A DNA stretch of 64,000 nt from VGKP01 sp964647695 (lineage in GTDB: Archaea; Nanobdellota; Nanobdellia; Pacearchaeales; GW2011-AR1). The stretch is from positions 34,829 through 98,828 of the forward strand of contig CAZYIS010000002.1 in assembly GCA_964647695.1 (NCBI GenBank), read 5' to 3'. The number at the start of each line of letters is the position of its first letter. Positions within the stretch are counted from its first letter, which is position 1. The notes beneath the pieces were generated by a model that saw nothing but the letters and a program-made list of their open reading frames with translations, was not told where the DNA came from and did not search any database. The position numbers and the translations under genes are program-made. Positions 62,054 through 64,000 of this stretch are shown here, piece after piece.

Positions 62054-62320
62054 ATGAAAGACAATTTCGATATATTTTTTAGAAGAAAGCCTGCCTTGTT
62101 GTTAGTAGCTTTGAAAAGAATTGCTAGGGCAAGATATGGTTCCATATTGGCTAAGGAAGTAGATTGTACCTATAGTCATGCCGTTAAGATACTGCAGCAA
62201 CTTGAAAAGCTAGGATTGGTAGTATTTGAAAAGCAAGGAAGAATCAAACTTATCAAATTGACCAAGAAGGGTCTAGAAATTTCTGAAAACATAGAAAATA
62301 TCAAAAAATTAGTTGGTTAA
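62054..62320 (+). CDS. Small winged-helix transcriptional regulator
   Basis: An 88-residue winged helix: ALLLVALKRIARARYGSILA, then AVKILQQLEKLGLVVFEKQG and the beta wing with IKLIKLTKKG. This is the archaeal MarR/PaaX-like size and shape. It is followed by the tRNA-Lys gene. The 162 bases upstream (61892-62053) hold no gene; TTTAAATA-like sequence and ATGTTTAGGA lie in it. Confidence 0.75.
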   Translation: MKDNFDIFFRRKPALLLVALKRIARARYGSILAKEVDCTYSHAVKILQQLEKLGLVVFEKQGRIKLIKLTKKGLEISENIENIKKLVG

Positions 62321-62390
62321 TTACACCTAGAGTTTTCTCTTTATCTATAATCTAATTATCGTGTTAATTTTTATTTATTAAAAATAAAAG

Positions 62391-62465
62391 TGGCCCCGAC
62401 GGGATTTGAACCCGCGACACCTGGATTAAGAGTCCAGTACTCTGACCGGGCTGAGCTACGAGGCC
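62391..62465 (-). tRNA. tRNA-Lys(CUU)
   Basis: A 75-base intronless tRNA. Acceptor GGCCTCG pairs with CGGGGCC, discriminator A73. D arm TAGCTCAGCCCGGTCAGAGTA; anticodon stem CTGGA/TCCAG with loop CTCTTAA, anticodon CTT; T arm GCGGGTTCAAATCCCGT. No encoded CCA. A TTTAAAAAC-type TATA element lies about 23-31 bases upstream on this strand. U34 here would be C34, so it is not an MnmA substrate. Confidence 0.93.
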
Positions 62466-62516
62466 TTAAAAATAAGTAAAGAAACGTGTTTTTAAATGTT
62501 CTTTAGAGCATCAGAT

Positions 62517-62924
62517 TTACAATCTTAGTAATCTTTTTTCGGATAATGCAATATAGGCCAGGGCAGGTGTTTCATATCCTTTGGCTTTGGCTTCGGCGGT
62601 GGTTAAAAGAGCTATATCGGGAAATCCGTATTGTCCTCTGGATTTTTGTCCACAAAGTTCAGCACGGGCAAAAGAAAAACTTTTATCCATTAGAGCTAGA
62701 TATCTATTCAGATAGTCCATATTTTTTTTAGCCGTTGCTTCTAATTCAGGGTCTGAAAAATCAGGGTTTTCGGCAGCTAATTGGCTCAGGGTGTTAATAG
62801 GTGTTCTCAGATTATTTATAATGTGCCTTGCGTGTGAATCTTTATTTAGAGAGTATACTGGATTAATAGTATCAATTCTAGTTTGATTTTCATTTGCTAA
62901 ATCAAGAATTTGTTTAAGGCTCAT
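62517..62924 (-). CDS. Hypothetical helical protein
   Basis: A 135-residue, mainly helical protein. RHIINNLRTPINTLSQLAAE resembles the H-box of histidine kinases (HELRTPL), but the phosphoacceptor His position is Asn and there is no ATPase domain. It lies two bases from the next gene on this strand, so probably in one operon. No family confidently recognised. Confidence 0.48.
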   Translation of the reverse strand: MSLKQILDLANENQTRIDTINPVYSLNKDSHARHIINNLRTPINTLSQLAAENPDFSDPELEATAKKNMDYLNRYLALMDKSFSFARAELCGQKSRGQYGFPDIALLTTAEAKAKGYETPALAYIALSEKRLLRL

Positions 62925-62925
62925 G

Positions 62926-63276
62926 TTAAGATGTTTTTACCTGTACCGGTATGTATTTTTTATGTGCTTCAGCAATTAGATTTCTAATATAATTTTGATG
63001 CCAGTCAAGATGCAGGCAATCACTTTTCGGAGTATTTTCTTTCAATATTAAATACATTAAATAATTTTCTGGTTTCTCTACTCTTGTTTCTACATCTTTT
63101 ACTGCATCAATTAGAGTTCCAAGAACTTTTCTTACGGTGTCGTAGTCATGTATTAATAAAGAATTATCTACTAATCCTTTTAGATCATTCATTTCTTTTT
63201 TTGCATCTCTTACTCTAAGTATTTCTGCTCCAGTAAGAGCTCTATTTTCTAGCCTTGAATAATGATGGTTTGACAT
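62926..63276 (-). CDS. Hypothetical helical protein
   Basis: A 116-residue helical protein (VRDAKKEMNDLKGLVDNSLL). I chose the ATG at 63276 because TTTAAATA lies 22-29 bases upstream; a TTG or ATG 9-12 bases further is too close to the element. It is probably the first gene of an operon with 62517-62924. No family recognised. Confidence 0.48.
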   Translation of the reverse strand: MSNHHYSRLENRALTGAEILRVRDAKKEMNDLKGLVDNSLLIHDYDTVRKVLGTLIDAVKDVETRVEKPENYLMYLILKENTPKSDCLHLDWHQNYIRNLIAEAHKKYIPVQVKTS

Positions 63277-63349
63277 ATATTTCATCAAAAAATGAGATAT
63301 TTAAACCTTTCTATTTTGTAATTACTGGTAAGTGACAGAAATAGCTAAA

Positions 63350-63658
63350 TTATCGGTATTTTCTCCAGGAGTGGTTGCATTTGGCGCACTTGTAGAATTT
63401 GGTTTCGGATTCATCTCCGGCTCTAGTTTGGGTGGTCCAGAAATAGGATTTCTTATGTCCACATTTAGGGCATTCCATGTCAATAATTGGATAGGTATTG
63501 TCTGATCCTTCTTTAATGACTGCAACATTTTCTCTTTTAGCTATTTTTTCAGAAGATTCTATCTTAGGTTTTTTCTTTAGTTTGTGGCCACAGCTAGCAC
63601 AAGCTGCCTTATCATCCTGAACAACAATCATACCTCCGCATTTTTCACAAAATTCCAT
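63350..63658 (-). CDS. tfs: Transcription cleavage factor TFS
   Basis: Archaeal TFIIS-like factor that helps RNA polymerase cleave stalled transcripts. The 102 residues have an N-terminal zinc ribbon (FCEKCGGM, ACASCGHK), a basic linker, and the C-terminal zinc ribbon with DMECPKCGHKKSYFWTTQTR, the acidic-tip loop AGDESE and KCAKCNHSW. RPB9-like subunits are shorter in the tip; the DES acidic tip supports cleavage activity. The start at 63658 is the first ATG; a TTG eight codons earlier is possible. Confidence 0.93.
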   Translation of the reverse strand: MEFCEKCGGMIVVQDDKAACASCGHKLKKKPKIESSEKIAKRENVAVIKEGSDNTYPIIDMECPKCGHKKSYFWTTQTRAGDESETKFYKCAKCNHSWRKYR

Positions 63659-63716
63659 GGTGTTATTAGTATTTTTTATCAAGAGGAGTCAAGTTTTTAA
63701 GTCTTTTGATTAACAA

Positions 63717-64000
63717 TTATTTGCAAAATCCTCTCTGATCTTTGGGTTTAAAGGGTTCGAAGAATATTAGTTTTATCCAACCTAGATAGGGTATTCTTAT
63801 AATTGATTTGCCTACTATTTGATTTGGTTGAATATTGGTTTCTACTCCTGATATTTGATTTTGATTATTATCTCCTTTGGTTTGTAGCTGAGAAAGGGAC
63901 ACTACACGATGAATTATGGGGTATTGGATACTATTGCTTCGGGCATTAAATATTATTACGCTGCCCAGTTGTACTTTTGAATAGCCTGTAACTATTATTA
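63717..64000 (-). CDS. Signal peptidase I, C-terminal part (5' end outside window)
   Basis: A membrane serine protease of the S26B type that removes signal peptides. The frame stays open to the window end. Visible: VQLGSVIIFNARS (near the catalytic Ser region), then IQYPIIHRVVSLSQ, the HRV motif with the catalytic His of archaeal/ER-type enzymes (which use His where bacterial ones use Lys), and KGDNN. The C-terminal membrane-associated part follows (GKSIIRIPYLGWIKLIFF). The N-terminal part and catalytic Ser are outside. Confidence 0.85.
   Translation of the reverse strand, partial: IIVTGYSKVQLGSVIIFNARSNSIQYPIIHRVVSLSQLQTKGDNNQNQISGVETNIQPNQIVGKSIIRIPYLGWIKLIFFEPFKPKDQRGFCK

Noticed and set aside
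62517..62924. Histidine-kinase H-box-like string NNLRTPI
   Set aside because: The phosphoacceptor His is Asn at the key position and no ATP-binding domain follows; the helical string alone does not make a kinase.

Overview
The window looks like a piece of a small, AT-rich archaeal genome, most likely a DPANN lineage near Woesearchaeota or Pacearchaeota. The information-processing genes are archaeal: TBP, TFE, TFS, RpoL, MCM, an RPA-like OB-fold protein, RadB, archaeal DNA ligase, aIF2-beta, aRF1, L15e, NAC, Sec61-beta, Dim2-like KH protein and deoxyhypusine synthase. They sit beside bacterial-looking genes (MnmA, a short AlaRS, MetRS, UppP, ScpB, class-2-like PyrD, ApbE) and many small orphan proteins. 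Ten Ns at 3041-3050 point to a draft or metagenomic assembly. Most genes have a TATA-like element (TTTATAAA, TTTAAATA or similar) about 21-29 nt before the ATG, so leaderless transcription seems to be the rule. I used this spacing to choose several starts. A few genes carry a Shine-Dalgarno sequence instead.

Layout. 0-4.4 kb: end of leuS, two methyltransferases, UppP and orphans, one a candidate PD-(D/E)XK protein. 4.4-13.5 kb: short AlaRS, a coiled-coil pair, TFE-rhomboid-SpoIIM, ScpB-glycosyltransferase, an MBF1-like regulator, RpoL. 13.8-25.9 kb: RadB, two double-anchored beta-helix surface proteins flanking DNA ligase, PyrD, VKOR, TBP. 26-31.4 kb: membrane-tethered winged-helix protein with SIMPL, DHH phosphoesterase, receiver-like protein, deoxyhypusine synthase, MnmA. 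31.5-33.6 kb: a 26-residue basic peptide, orphans, an HNH protein, and a tRNA-Asn gene split by a group I intron. 33.7-46 kb: threonine synthase, aIF2-beta/DUF424, RPA-like, MCM, aRF1, ValRS. 46-53.4 kb: endonuclease III, an ApbE/ferric-reductase operon, Sec61-beta, NAC, MinD. 53.4-64 kb: MetRS, TrmB regulator, L15e, topoisomerase I, phosphoesterase, tRNA-Lys, TFS, and the end of a signal peptidase gene.

The standout is the group I intron in tRNA-Asn(GUU) at 32805-33011 on the minus strand. Its internal guide pairs with all eight bases around the exon junction, with the expected U-G wobble at the splice site. Helices P2, P3, P4, P6 and P7 can be laid out by eye. Group I introns are now known in archaea but remain uncommon, and the position inside this anticodon deserves a check.

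How the genes may work together: the surface proteins, glycosyltransferase, UppP, VKOR, rhomboid, Sec61-beta and signal peptidase suggest an envelope of glycosylated, partly disulfide-bonded proteins. The ApbE/ferric-reductase operon suggests flavin-based electron transfer across the membrane.
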